From positions 1-46,798 of the forward strand of contig JADGJH010000011.1 in assembly GCA_027596945.1 (NCBI GenBank): a stretch of 46,798 nucleotides of DNA, written 5' to 3'. The position numbers and the translations under genes are program-made. Below the pieces are notes generated by a model. The model did not search any database and was not told the DNA's origin. It saw nothing but the letters and a program-made list of their open reading frames with translations. This DNA is from Physocladia obscura (taxonomy: Eukaryota; Chytridiomycota; Chytridiomycetes; Chytridiales; Chytriomycetaceae). How positions within the stretch are numbered: the first letter of the stretch is position 1; each line of letters starts with the position of its first letter. Below, one piece after another: positions 1-10,646 of the stretch.

Positions 1-21
1 TTTTTTTTTTTTTGGGAGTAG

Positions 22-1316
22 GAACATGTATCTGAGTATGGCTTGCACTGGAACTTTTTCTTTACCTTGGGTTTTATTCCCATTATAACTGCGTTGATAC
101 AAGTCACGATTCCCGCAAATTTTAATTTTTGCATAGTCAGCGGCATAATTTTATTTTTTTACGAATACCTACTCCAACAAAAAGGTCTTCAGCACTATAT
201 TCTTCACGCTGAACGAAATTCTTCGCTTTTCGCGATGAATCGCGAGGGTATTTGTAGCTTTTTTGGTGAAAATTTATTTTCTTATTTTTTTGTTTATTTT
301 ATTAACTTTATTAACCAATTATCTCTTCAGGATACTTGTCAATATTTTATTTTGCTGCATATGCGGGAAACAAACTTCTTTCAGTGTATGCGAAAGATAC
401 CAGCACATTCAATGATGATAAAGTCGAAAAAAGTGCAGAACAGGAATTTGGTCAATCAAGTTCAAAAGAATTACTTAATGTTATCGACCTTGTGGCTATG
501 TTAACACCTTTGTTGACGTTGTTTGTTTTTGTTCATTATGAACTTGATATTCCTGTTTCACGTCGAATGGTCTGTTGTAATCATTATCTGTTTGTTTACT
601 TTAACATGTGAAACGCAGGCCAATTCTGCTTATTGTCTTTGGGTAGTTTGTGTCTGCCTATCGGCAGTTTTAGCTTACATTCTTGTCGATGTGTTTTGTA
701 ATTATCTTGGTGTTACTCCATCGTACCAACAAGCGGTGCAGGCTGTGGATCGTTATTTCGAACTCCGAAAGGCAATCATTCACAACACAAATAAAATCCC
801 GCGCACAGCTGTCAATAGCAGTATGGAGACTGTACGCATTCTTGGACCTCCATGGACTCCTAGAAGTACCCCCGCAAATAGCTCAAGCAGACAAAGAACC
901 CTAAGCCAAGTGCAAACTCGTGAAGCAAAACTGAAAGATTATAAGTGGGAGGCAACGAAAGCTGAAATGGCAAGACAGTATCTTCATGTCTTGCGCACCC
1001 CACTTATGTTTGCTTCCATCAATCGAAACCAGCTTGCTGTGTTTCTACTGGTTTGTTTTGATTTTATTTATCATCTACTTTTAAAAGTTGTTTCACTATA
1101 TATGTGGCATTTTTCCTCTCATGATTTTATTTGAAGGCCAACTTGTTGACGGGACTTGTAAACTTGCAACTCGATACGATTACAGCAAGCAACACTCAGG
1201 CTATTTCAATTCTCGTATCATATTTGGCTATCGTAGTTTCAGCAGCAATTGAGTTGGACAATCTTGACTTGACGTTGAATCTGAACAGACTTGTTGGAGG
1301 CAGTGTTAATGAATAG
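22..1316 (+). CDS. GWT1: GPI-anchor inositol acyltransferase GWT1/PIG-W (3' part, 5' end outside window)
   Basis: Transfers an acyl chain to the inositol of glucosaminyl-PI in the ER, an early step of GPI-anchor synthesis (family knowledge). Exons read here: 22-265, 331-569, 619-1050 and 1137-1316, together 1095 nt and in frame (364 residues plus stop). The first visible exon starts right after an acceptor (tag at 19-21) and opens with EHVSEYGLHWNFFFTLGF, a family block. NREGICSFFGY spans intron 1, VSRRMAN spans intron 2 and ANLLTGLVN follows intron 3. Several hydrophobic membrane segments are present. The N-terminal third lies upstream of the window. Introns are 65, 49 and 86 bp. The stop (1314-1316) overlaps the ATG of a candidate downstream gene. 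Identification is firm; the last intron uses a slightly unusual 'tgaag' acceptor. Confidence 0.92.
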
Positions 1317-1846
1317 AAGAAAGAGAACAGTACATCGAAGTTTAATGTTGTTTATTTTTGTGTTTATTTTCTCGTATGTGTTTGGTTTCATCACTTTATT
1401 GAATCAGAATGCAATTGATTCTCCGTGTACACCAAAAATGTATACAGCAAGCGCAAAGACTCCTCCATGGAAGATTATTTTTCCGTTTTCTGGGTTCAAG
1501 AGTTCTCTTTTTGTTTTTTTTGTGTGAGTTTGATGTTGGCGGTTAGCAAAATCGTTTTTGGGTTATTGTGAATGTAGCAGATATCCGATTTCATTGCGTA
1601 TCATTGACTATTGTGCATTGACAGTGTGTTGCCAATGGCTGGTTAAGTAATCCCAAAATTAACAAACGATTCGCACATATTGTTCTATTCTATGATCGTT
1701 TTCATTCCAGTCGTTTCGAATTTGCTTCATCTGGCCGAAATTATTCATGTGCTTACCGTGCAAGCACAGAGGCAAAGCCAGACTCTTTGTCAGTCAGCGT
1801 TCGTCCAGCCATTTCTCTTTTTTTTTTTTTTGTTTCCTTAAAATAA
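1309..1846 (+). CDS. candidate two-exon gene, unrecognised membrane or secreted protein
   Basis: Not recognised. Exon 1 (1309-1521) opens with MNRRKRTVHRS followed by one strongly hydrophobic helix, as in a signal anchor. Exon 2 (1625-1846) is open only downstream of the acceptor at 1621-1624 and reads CVANGWLSNPKINKRF..., of mixed, protein-like composition, ending in a poly-Phe stretch encoded by a T run. A donor gtgtga at 1522 joins them in phase 0, giving about 144 residues. The ATG overlaps the last codons of GWT1 by 8 bp, and the stop lies 39 bp from the convergent thiol dioxygenase stop, so the model would fill an otherwise empty gap in a compact region. The overlap argues against it, and exon 1 could instead be 3' UTR. 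Confidence 0.3.
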
Positions 1847-1885
1847 TAATTTATGAAAAAAAAAAACCAAAGAAATGTTCGACTA

Positions 1886-3805
1886 TTATTGTTTTGGAGG
1901 TGTACCCCGCTGGCTACCAGATACAAAATTTGCACTGACACCGCCTGCATGATTTCCTTGCATTTTGTCAACCAATGCACATACTCTCGCTCCAAGTTGC
2001 GTGAGTTCAGCATCAGTCAAATTTTGCCCTCTCTCCAATTGCTCCCATCGCACTTGCTGACCAACATACTTGACGCTTTCAATTTCATCTTGATAATCCA
2101 GCTCAACCAGATGCAATGCGTTGCCTCTATTCCCACTCCCACCACCAAAAAGATCCTTTCTCTTCTTTTTTTCTTCAAATTCTTTTCCTGCAGCAACTGT
2201 CGCAGTTGGCGGTGTTGCTTCAAAACTTCCATCTCGATAATCAATATCACCGTCGCCTCCATCACGCTCCATAAAATGCATCCGCTCCATTTGCACGGAA
2301 ACCACGTCTGCGTTGTCTACAGTGTCTTCCGCCTTCTTCACATTTGCAACGCTAGTATCGGAGTAATCAAATTCGTCAAAATCGGTGTTATCATTATTAT
2401 CTCCGGACGGTCTATAGTATGTGCAAGTGCGGACATTTTCATCATACGGTGGGAACAGTAGATCGAAAATAATGACGTGGTCTGATGCTGCAGTGAAGCT
2501 GTGCAAGTTCGGAGTCGCATTGTTTATTTCTAGAATGGAATCATATCCAGGCGCATCTCCAGAGATTATAGCGTCACGAATCATTTTACCGGGAAAGAAA
2601 CTGTCTTTATGTTCCGGTGATCGAGCAGCGGAATTGTTAGTTGTTGACGGCGGCCATACGGTGCTGGATTTTAATGATTCATCTTCTTTCGATACAAATG
2701 ACGATTCGGTGGTTGCTGGCGTTGTTGGAAGAATTGTGGCAGTGATGTTTCCATCTTGAATGACTTGAAGAGAGTTTTCTAGATTGTCTTGAATACTTTC
2801 GGCAATCATGTGAAAATTTTCAGTAATTGTGTCATTAATATCGAGAAATTGTGGCACTAAATCTTTCCCATCGTTCTCAGAATCTAGTTGGTTACCATCA
2901 AGAATGCTGAACGTCTTCACATGCAAATCTCCTTCAACAACACGACTGTTTTCATTTCATGTTAATTACTACAGGCTGAAAAAGGAAGTAATTCACCTGA
3001 AAACAGTCATATTCGGATGTGAGTGAATGGGCAAGGTGGCGCCTTTTTTGAGTACAAAAATGCACATTGTCAGACAATCAGTTCCCCAAACATGGTAGTA
3101 CTCAATTGGAGCGACGGGAGTCTTGTTTTATCAAATTCAAATCTGACAATCAGTATTTTGTAACTACAAATTGTAAGAAAATAGTACCTGGGTAGCGATA
3201 ATTGAGGGTGTAATTTTTAAGAGCAAGGCACGGAGAGCAGCGGCAACAGCTGGAGCATTTGCAAGAGCAGTAGTTGCAGTTGGCAAGGCAACTGGGACTG
3301 GAAAAGAATTGTGAGTGACAAGCTGATCTGATGGATCTGCAGATGATTTCGACAAGGATGGTAATAATGCCGATGGGCGACGCAATACAGTGGCAATATC
3401 AACAGGCAACACGACAGAGTTTGAATTCGAGCGAGAGTATGAGTCTGAGTCTGAGTTAGTTTTGTTTGTACTGGCGGTGCCGCCGTCGGTATAGAGCATA
3501 TCATGCAGTCGCTGAGCCAACAGCGCCGTGGCAATCAGCACCTAAGCATATTAATTGGTTAAGACTGAGAAGGTTGAATAAATGTTCGCTGCGCTGTTTC
3601 TTGAATGAACTCCAAACAAAAGTCACACACACACACACACACACACACACCGTTGTACACCATCAGCCACTGCCCAGCTCCATTATTTACTCCGCAATGC
3701 AGAACTCGGTTTATGACAGCAACAAACAAACGTTCTTCCCTTCACAGTCTTTCTTTCCGCATAGATTTGCGAAATGTGCTTGTTGAGTGACAACAGCTTG
3801 GTCAT
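1886..3805 (-). CDS. thiol dioxygenase, ADO/plant cysteine oxidase (PCO_ADO) family
   Basis: Non-haem iron dioxygenase that oxidises free or protein-terminal thiols (2-aminoethanethiol or N-terminal Cys in characterised relatives). Core exons on the minus strand are 3541-3188, 3121-2997 and 2945-1886, 1539 nt in frame. Exon 2 carries APIEYYHVW, CIFVLKKGATLPIHSHPNMT and the join to SRVVEGDLHVKTF. The HSH pair supplies two iron ligands; the third is the His of NLHSFTA in exon 3, followed by FDLLFPPYDENVRTCTYYR and, far downstream, LVELDYQDEI. Two acidic, Ser/Thr-rich insertions interrupt exon 3. A likely first exon is 3805-3746 (MTKLLSLNKHISQ...), separated by a 204-bp intron holding a CA repeat; this 5' end is uncertain because exon 2 of the model (3541) has no ATG at its start. 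The gene is divergent from the CWC24 gene. Confidence 0.85.
3623..3650. repeat. (CA)n microsatellite
   Basis: About 14 uninterrupted CA units within the presumed first intron or 5' leader of the thiol dioxygenase gene. Probably polymorphic; no function is implied. Confidence 0.95.
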
Positions 3806-3909
3806 TATGACTCACGACTCACCATTTTTTATTGTTATTGTTTGGAAAGAAATCCAATGAACAATAAAATAATATCAAATCAAAATTTGATCAAAAATCA
3901 GCTGGAAGA
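3806..3909. promoter_or_regulatory. short divergent intergenic promoter region
   Basis: About 104 bp separate the proposed ATG of the thiol dioxygenase gene (minus) from the ATG of the CWC24 homologue (plus). The stretch is AT-rich and must contain the promoters of both if the dioxygenase start is right. No clear TATA element stands out. Confidence 0.4.
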
Positions 3910-5149
3910 ATGGACACAAAGAAAATTGACGAGACTGAGCCAGTTGTAAAGTTTGTGCGAAAAAGAAAGCTGGGAAAGAGTACTATTGCACCACGCGTGC
4001 GAAGTAACGCCGATGGTACCGACAACCCAGAAGACAACAGCTACAACAACAACAAGGACAGTGACGTGGATGATAATGCCGACACAGTTATACGCTCCAC
4101 TGCAAAGAAACACGGTGGCCTCACTGTTGCATCATCATCGTCGTCCGCAGGCCCAGCAGCATCGAAATTGAAGACATCTGCATTACCATCAACAGTACAA
4201 ACAGAAACACCAACAAGTGACACAAAGTTTTCCTTTAAGGCATCCGGAACTGCTGCGTCTCTTGTAACCGATACAGCAACGCGCACGCTTGATATCGACG
4301 GAATTCTCAACTTGGATGGAACAATTCCAAATGCAAACCCCAACAGCAACACAACAGATAACGACAACGACTCGTACAGGGGTCTTGCTGGATACAAAGA
4401 ATATGTCAACAAGAAAGTCACTAAAGTTACCCAGTCAAACGCCGGCGGCTTGAGGTATTGCTTTTGTTTTTTGTTTTTTTCCCAGAAGACTAACCATCTG
4501 CTTAGAGCGGGCCCACTAAAAGGCCAGACGTCCGTTCGAATTACAGCCCGTTTTGATTATCAACAAGATATTTGCAAAGACTACAAAGACTCGGGAAACT
4601 GTGGCTTTGGCGACTCTTGTATATATATGCATGACCGTGGTGACTATAAAACTGGATGGCAACTTGACAAGGAATGGGAAGACCAGCAGAAACAAAAGCA
4701 GAAGGAGGAAGATGTGAACAGATTTTTGATTCAGGAAAACAGTGCTGTGGGTACTGGCGAGGGAGAAGATGAGGATGAAGATGACGTTCCTACTGAGTGT
4801 CCGATTTGCGTTGGCCAATTTAAAGATCCGATTATCACAAAGTATGTTGAATTAGAGTACTCTTCTTTATTTATGCATTTGTGATTCTAATTTCCAATTG
4901 TCTTTTACATACAGATGTAGGCACTACTTTTGCGAAAACTGTGCCTTGAAGCAATTTGCGAAAACCCCAAAATGCTTTGAATGTGGTGAACCAACTGGTG
5001 GAAACTTTGCAGTTGCAAAAGAACTCAAAGCAAACCTAATTAAGAAGAAAGCTAAGATTGCTGAACGTGAAGCAGCTGTGCGAAAACGCATTCAAGAAGA
5101 ACTAGGAGAAGATCATGATGATACTCTTGAAGACGACATTAATGACTGA
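3910..5149 (+). CDS. CWC24: CWC24/RNF113-type splicing factor (CCCH zinc finger plus RING)
   Basis: Spliceosome-associated protein that binds pre-mRNA near the 5' splice site before the first catalytic step; the animal homologue RNF113A also has ubiquitin ligase activity. Exons 3910-4454, 4506-4841 and 4915-5149 sum to 1116 nt (371 residues). The N-terminal half is acidic and disordered, with FVRKRKLGKS near the start. The CCCH finger is DYQQDICKDYKDSGNCGFGD...CIYMHDRGDYK. The RING begins CPICVGQFKDPIITK and continues after intron 2 as CRHYFCENCALKQF...CFECGEPT. The first intron (51 bp) is in frame and could be missed, but removing it joins SNAGGLR to AGPLKG as in homologues. An AATAAA lies at 5163, just after the stop. 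Identification is secure. Confidence 0.93.
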
Positions 5150-5434
5150 AAAAATAATTTTAAATAAAATAAATTTTAATAATTTAATGCTATTGAAGAC
5201 AATGTTTCTTTTATTCGTTCCCGAATTTTCTCACGAAAACACAATTTATCTAACCTCCAAAACTTCTTCCCTGCGTTGATCACAAGTATTATCTGCACAA
5301 AGTTCCTCAATATTCAGTGACACCGAAAGGAACAACTCAACTGAGGCACAGCAGTCTCTTGACTTAAACAACGATTGAGCGACAACAGTTGCTTATGAAA
5401 AATTATCAATCCTTACTATGAAAAATCCGACAAT

Positions 5435-5769
5435 ATGAGCCAAAAACACAATCAATCGATTATATCACTGTTCATGATCATGTTAGCGCGTAGCAATACT
5501 ATCAGCAGTCCTGCAATCCGATTCTTGTGGATGATATCAATGGGCTATTTTATGCTTTTGAGTTTGCTCTCAGTTATTGTAAGAACCGTACTTAAAATTT
5601 TCGCGTTTTTAACTGAAAAAATTAGCTTTTATCTTTTTTTTTTTTTCCTTTATTTAAAATGAAACACTTGAAGGTTCAAAAATTCGAATTCGTCAACTTT
5701 GCTGAAAATTTTCTGATAAAATTTTGCTATTGGTCAACAAAAAACATTTTGTTTCAAAAAAGTCTGTGA
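5435..5769 (+). CDS. weak candidate small single-pass membrane protein
   Basis: Not recognised. An ATG-led frame (5435-5578) of 48 codons with one hydrophobic segment (FLWMISMGYFMLLSLLSVI) ends at a good donor, gtaaga. Joining it to an acceptor at 5671-5673 gives a second exon, 5674-5769, and a 79-residue product in frame. It would lie between CWC24 and the SYLF-SH3 gene, same strand. No family match is recalled and the surrounding sequence is AT-rich, so chance is quite possible. The rest of 5150-5811 shows no other convincing exon on either strand. Confidence 0.2.
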
Positions 5770-5811
5770 AAAAGCTGTTTCGTATTCAGCTTCCACGAAA
5801 GAATATAAAAC

Positions 5812-7264
5812 ATGGGAAAAGAGCTACCACACCAATGCATCAAGGCTGCCGAGATCCTGGAAGGTTTTGGACTTCCAGAAAACCCAGAAAGCCTGATTCC
5901 ACAGCACGTTATTGGTGAAATTATTTTTAATAAGTCCTTTTCACTGAAAACAAATAATAATAAAAAATTAGCTCGCGCTCGAGGAATAGCAGTCTTGCGG
6001 GTAATTCGAGCCGGTTTCAACTTTTCAGGGCAAATCGGCTCTGGGCTTGTTCTCGCACGTATGCCGGACGACACATGGTCACCACCTTCGGTTATCAAGA
6101 TTGCTGGCCTTGGCGTGGGTATATTCGCTGGAGGTAACCAAAGAGCAAGATACACCAAAAATATTTAAAAACAATCATCATTTCCTGCAATTATTCAAAA
6201 CTGAAAAACATAAAAATTAAAATAAATAAAAACAGCTGAAATCACTGACGTTGTAATGATTCTCAATGATGATACAGCCGTAGCCGCGTTCATGAAGAAT
6301 CAGTTCAAATTGAGTGGGAACTTAATGGCCGTCGCGGGTCCATCAGGCCATACCGCAAATATTTCAGTCGGTTCAGTGTACGCGCCAATTTTCACTTACA
6401 GCAAAACAAAAGGGCTTATTGCAGGTGCATCGTTTGACGGATCAGTTATTATCGAGGGTGCCGCGGAGAATGCAAATTTTTATGGTACAAAGGTGACGGC
6501 AAATGATGTTCTAAATGGAAATGTGCCACGGCCGCTTGTTGCAGACACTCTTTATTCGTGAGTTTTTTATTCAAAAAAATTCAACAATTGAAAAATAAAT
6601 AAACAGAATTCTCCATCGCACCATCAGTTTCGAATCATCTTTAACAGACCACGCTGCTGCTCGTCGACAAATTCCCCAGCAATACCAAAAACCGCAATAC
6701 AACGAGCATAAATCTGGAATGCTTATGGACGACGCGCAGCTGTCTCGTCAAATAACTGAATCTATGCAACAGCAAGCTCCACCGTCATATGGCGAAATCA
6801 GCAAAAGCAACAACAATAACAACAACAACTTATCGCCACAAAACACAATCCGCTCAAAAATATCCGCATCCCTCAACGCAAGTCCTAACCGCAACGGCAG
6901 CAGCAGCATGCCAACCAATCCAAACGAAAAAAGCCAAACCCAAAAAATCTCAAATGTCACGCGCGAAAAGCTCGCAAACTCACTATCATCATCGTCGGAA
7001 GTGATGGAGCCTCCTGCCCGAATAAACAAGCAATCAACGATAACGACAAGACCCTTGCCAGATTTGCCGGCGATGGCGGTTGACCCAGATGAGACAATGT
7101 ATTGCCGGGCGCTGTATGATTACACGAGCGCGCAGTTTGGGGATTTGCAGTTCCGCAAGGGAGATTTGATCAGGGTTTTGAAAAGGAATCCAGATGGGTG
7201 GTGGTATGGAGCATTTGAGAAGAGAGAAGGGATGTTTCCTAGCACTTATGTGTCGCAAGATTAA
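5812..7264 (+). CDS. SYLF-SH3 protein (SH3YL1/Ysc84 family)
   Basis: Lipid- and actin-binding adaptor of endocytic sites (yeast Ysc84/Lsb3, animal SH3YL1). Exons 5812-5914, 5972-6133, 6236-6557 and 6607-7264 sum to 1245 nt (414 residues). The SYLF domain starts at the N-terminus: MGKELPHQCIKAAEIL, IPQHVI joined to ARARGIAVLRVIRAGFNFSG, SGLVLARMPDDTWSPPS, AEITDVVMILND, FTYSKTKGLIAG. A linker rich in Ser, Asn, Gln and Pro follows. The C-terminal SH3 domain runs CRALYDYTSAQFGDLQFRKG, GWWYGAFEKREGMFPSTYV. Domain order and length are typical of the fungal family. The ATG at 5812 is right because MG... begins the SYLF domain in relatives. Confidence 0.93.
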
Positions 7265-7932
7265 ACTGTTTTTGATTTGCTTTTTTCATAATTTTTATTT
7301 GAATTGGCAGAATAAGTGACAGTTTCCTCAGTATTAAAACCAGTTCAACAAGGCAAAACGTAATCCCAGTTGTGACAGAGTCACTTGAACCGCAAATTTA
7401 TTTTCATGAACTTTATTCAAATAAACAAGATGTGAACCAAAGTAATAGCCTTGTGTCTTATTTAATAGCGTGTTTTATCTGAGTCAAATCTTTGACAAAC
7501 AGTTGAAGTTTTTCCTCCAGTTTTCCACAACGACCAGGGTTTATCATCTTAGAGATTTCTCCCAATTCTCAAGTCTCTTGGTGGACTATTAACCCTGCGA
7601 TAGGTCGCAACCCAGCTGTTCCCACTGCGTACAGACCCAAAATAGACCTCTGAAGTTCCCACGATACTTAATAGAGTGAGCAGGCGTTGATGCAGATGCA
7701 TTCATTGTCGCATTGCTGGTTGTGTCCACCAAATAGCGTTGCAGTCGAAACCACCCGCCTCGGCAGTTGTGTCATTGCATCCTGTCTAGCATCCAACTGC
7801 AGTCCCTATCCCCATCTCAATTTTTGTTCCCACGCATCTCCCCAAAATCAACCGCCTTAACAGCCAGTATGCAGAAATGTTTGCCATCATGGTTTCATCC
7901 ACTTCTGATTTTTCGACAATTTGCGAAAAATT
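7265..7932. other. intergenic, no supported gene
   Basis: 668 bp between the SYLF-SH3 stop and the sensor ATG. CG dinucleotides are present at normal density, unlike the blocks at 10.0 and 14.3 kb. On the minus strand a short frame starts MNASASTPAHSIKYRG near 7706 and could be spliced to a second short frame, but nothing recognisable results. No tRNA-like box structure was found. Confidence 0.5.
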
Positions 7933-9863
7933 ATGCCAGAAGTTCATTCACGCTTCACATTTCCAATTGCAACTGTGTTGCTGTTACAGCTTATTGCTGC
8001 CCTTGCCATAATCACGATTCCAGTGAGCCAAATATTTTCCTAAGTTTTTAATAATGTCTAAAATAACTAATGGAATTTAATAGCTTGGATATTTTTCGCT
8101 GTCAAGCTGTACTCAGATCACTAACTCACTGACTAACCAACTTATCCAGGTGTATCTATTTCTTAAACGTAATGCCCAAAATAATTTAACATTTTTTTAA
8201 AACAGGCTTCGGCGCAACAAGCATCGATTGGCTTCCAAAATATTTTGAATCAAGTAGTCAGTGTAAGTTTTGGACAAAAAATAAATATTCTTGTATTTGT
8301 TGATTATGTGCTCTGTTTAGCAACTGAGAATACTCCAAAACGATGCGAGCCTCAACGCAGCTTTCACATACAATTATGATGACTGGTCCATTTCGCTTTC
8401 CAATCTATCACTGAGTTTGGCAAACCAAATGATCGCCAAACCTTTCATCACATGTAACTGTCAGATCTGTGAAACTCCAAGTCCCTTTAAACACTTGCGA
8501 AAAAAACCTTCAAATAGCAATCCTGATCTATTTTCACCAAAACTTGACGGGGACCCAGACCCAACTTTCTTCTCCATTACTTGGAATGTTCCACGAACCG
8601 TGCAGCGCGATAAATTCCAAATTTGCTGACCTTGGAAATTTGTGTTACTTGCAACTATATTCTGATCAAAAAACTGGCCCGAATGCTTATGGATATGTTA
8701 TCAATTCCACATCTGGCGCGCAATTGAGTTCTCATACTTTATTGTCACCTTTATAAATATAAATTAACATCAAATACAATAGGTCCAACTGCTTTTGTCC
8801 TCAAAACTACGCAAATAAATCCATTGGTCGCAAAATTCTACGAAATGAAGATATTCTCCCAATTTTCAGTTGAGCATGTGTTGACTCCCGTGTTCAATGG
8901 ATGGATTCTCAGTTTTTCTGACGTCTACATCCCAGATCTGTACAATCCATTATCTAGTAGATATTTCAAAGTAGTCATGGTGTGCAGTTCAGCTATTTAT
9001 TCGCTATTTCTGAACTTACTGCCATCGCCAAACTCAAACATGTTTTTGTTGGATGATACTGGCCTAATTGTTTCTAGCACGGTGAACAACACTGTGAGGG
9101 TAAAATTTTATTTAAGTTTAGACTAACGGAAAAACTCATCATAGATCGCACTGAACAGTACATTCCGCTATAATAGCTATTCTAACAACGCCAATCCAAT
9201 CATTAACTCTCTGGGAAAAGCTTTGATTTCTATCTATGGGCTGAACACAACAACAAATCGGTACAATCTTCCAAACTTCACAATAAACTTTGCCACCTTA
9301 CAGGGCGAATTATACATTGTTTCAACAATGTTAGTTATAATGCCAGAATCAAACCAGCAGTACACTCTTGTTCTGTATGCGCCACGTAGTGATTTCTACG
9401 GTTAATATACATATATATTTGTACTTTTGACTAAATAGCATTTTTGTTTAGCCACAAGTGACAGCTTAATAAATAAAGCGATTATATTTACATGTACAAT
9501 TGCAGCCATTGGTTTGCTGCTCGTGGCAATTATAGCCTATGTTGGATCTTTGCCGCTGAGACGTATGTCATTATCGATGAAATATGTAAGACAAGAAGCA
9601 CCATTCGCAGTTGAAACTTGATACAAACTGCACAGCTCACAAAATTCGACTTTAGCGTTCTTGAGTCGGGAAAACTTGATAGCACAAGTCGAATCACTGA
9701 GCTTTACAATGTCGAGTCATCGTTCTTAGGAATGGTTAAGGTTAAGGCAGCGTGTTGAAACAAAATTGAAGGAAACTGACAATTTTTGTAGGCATTTGCA
9801 GGAGCCATCAGAATGAACAAGGGGTTGATTTCGAGCGAAGTTAAGACTGCCAAGAAACTTTAA
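7933..9863 (+). CDS. two-TM membrane sensor, Cache-like extracellular domain, no output domain
   Basis: Ten exons: 7933-8022, 8084-8149, 8206-8262, 8321-8453, 8518-8727, 8783-9099, 9145-9400, 9452-9585, 9636-9740, 9792-9863. They sum to 1440 nt (479 residues), which supports the model. Residues about 8-30 form the first membrane helix (FPIATVLLLQLIAALAIITI). A roughly 350-residue extracellular region follows (WSISLSNLSLSLANQMIAKP, AYGYVINSTSG, FNGWILSFSDVYIP, LYIVSTMLVIMP). The second helix is IIFTCTIAAIGLLLVAIIAY. The inner segment, LPLRRMSLSMKYLTKFDFSV...LESGKL...AFAGAIRMNKGL, resembles the HAMP-like linker of zoosporic-fungal receptor nucleotide cyclases, as I recall them. The protein stops about 60 residues past that helix, before any cyclase or kinase. 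Architecture is firm; ligand and function are unknown. The donor at 8728 is weak. Confidence 0.72.
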
Positions 9864-10646
9864 TGAAACTCTCCATCTAAATTACAGCTATGCATTTCAA
9901 ACACGATCTGTTTCCGTTTTCTTTTTTTTTTTTTAAATTTTCAAACAGCCTCACACTTTATTTTAATATTTTTCGAACTCACAAATAAAACGGAATTAGT
10001 TCAAAAAACACTTGACGAGAATCTCTTTTTATAAAATGATTGGAGAATCAGAGCAGCTAATTGCATTACCAGGCACAGGATATTTAATTCTTTTTCTGCT
10101 GCTCTGAAAAGCACAAGCAATGCTATGGGGTATCAGTATTATACATTGATTCAATTAGAATCTGCAGGCTCAGTACATCACATTGATTTATCAAATCTTG
10201 GTTTTTTGAATTTGTCATGTCAATAGTTAAGCATGCATTAATTTTGGGGTGATGTTGAATTTGAAAAACACTTAATTTTTTGTATGCTGAAGCATAAACT
10301 ATGCTATATTGCTGCCCCCCTCAGATTACCAACAGATCACCAAAATACTTAACTACTTTTTTTTTTTTTTTGATTTCTTACAAGTTTTCACATTTTAAGC
10401 CATTCGTCCACCAATGCAAGTGAACAACTTGCTTTTGGTCCCTTGTCTAACAAAGTGTCAATGGTGTCCACACGTTTTTGGACTTTGAGGGAACAGTATT
10501 TCTATTGATTATACTAGATGAAAAATCACCATAAAGTATAAAGTGTGCATTTAATATTATTGGTCCAATGAGTAGTTATACTGATATTCTTGAGGAGATT
10601 GCAAAGGACTTTTTTTTTTCTCTTAATTTGCTAAATATTGAAAAAA
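9864..10646. other. AT-rich intergenic, CG-depleted, no supported gene
   Basis: Lies between the converging ends of the sensor and the carrier. It holds poly-T runs (about 9920-9935 and 10358-10372). From 10017 to 10404 I find no CG dinucleotide. No open frame with coding character is visible on either strand. Confidence 0.6.

Noticed and set aside
3623..3650. CA tract as a possible regulatory Z-DNA element
   Set aside because: A simple microsatellite in a presumed intron; nothing in the sequence supports a function.
4041..4421. 126-codon minus-strand frame opposite CWC24
   Set aside because: Antisense of the acidic N-terminal region of a clearly identified gene; no start context or family.
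7265..7932. Possible tRNA (GGTCGCAACCC near 7606 resembles a B box)
   Set aside because: No matching acceptor stem, anticodon arm or A box can be folded around it.
8417..8756. Shift between two frames in the sensor gene suggesting a pseudogene
   Set aside because: A 64-bp intron at 8454-8517 joins the frames, and the whole ten-exon model sums to a multiple of three.
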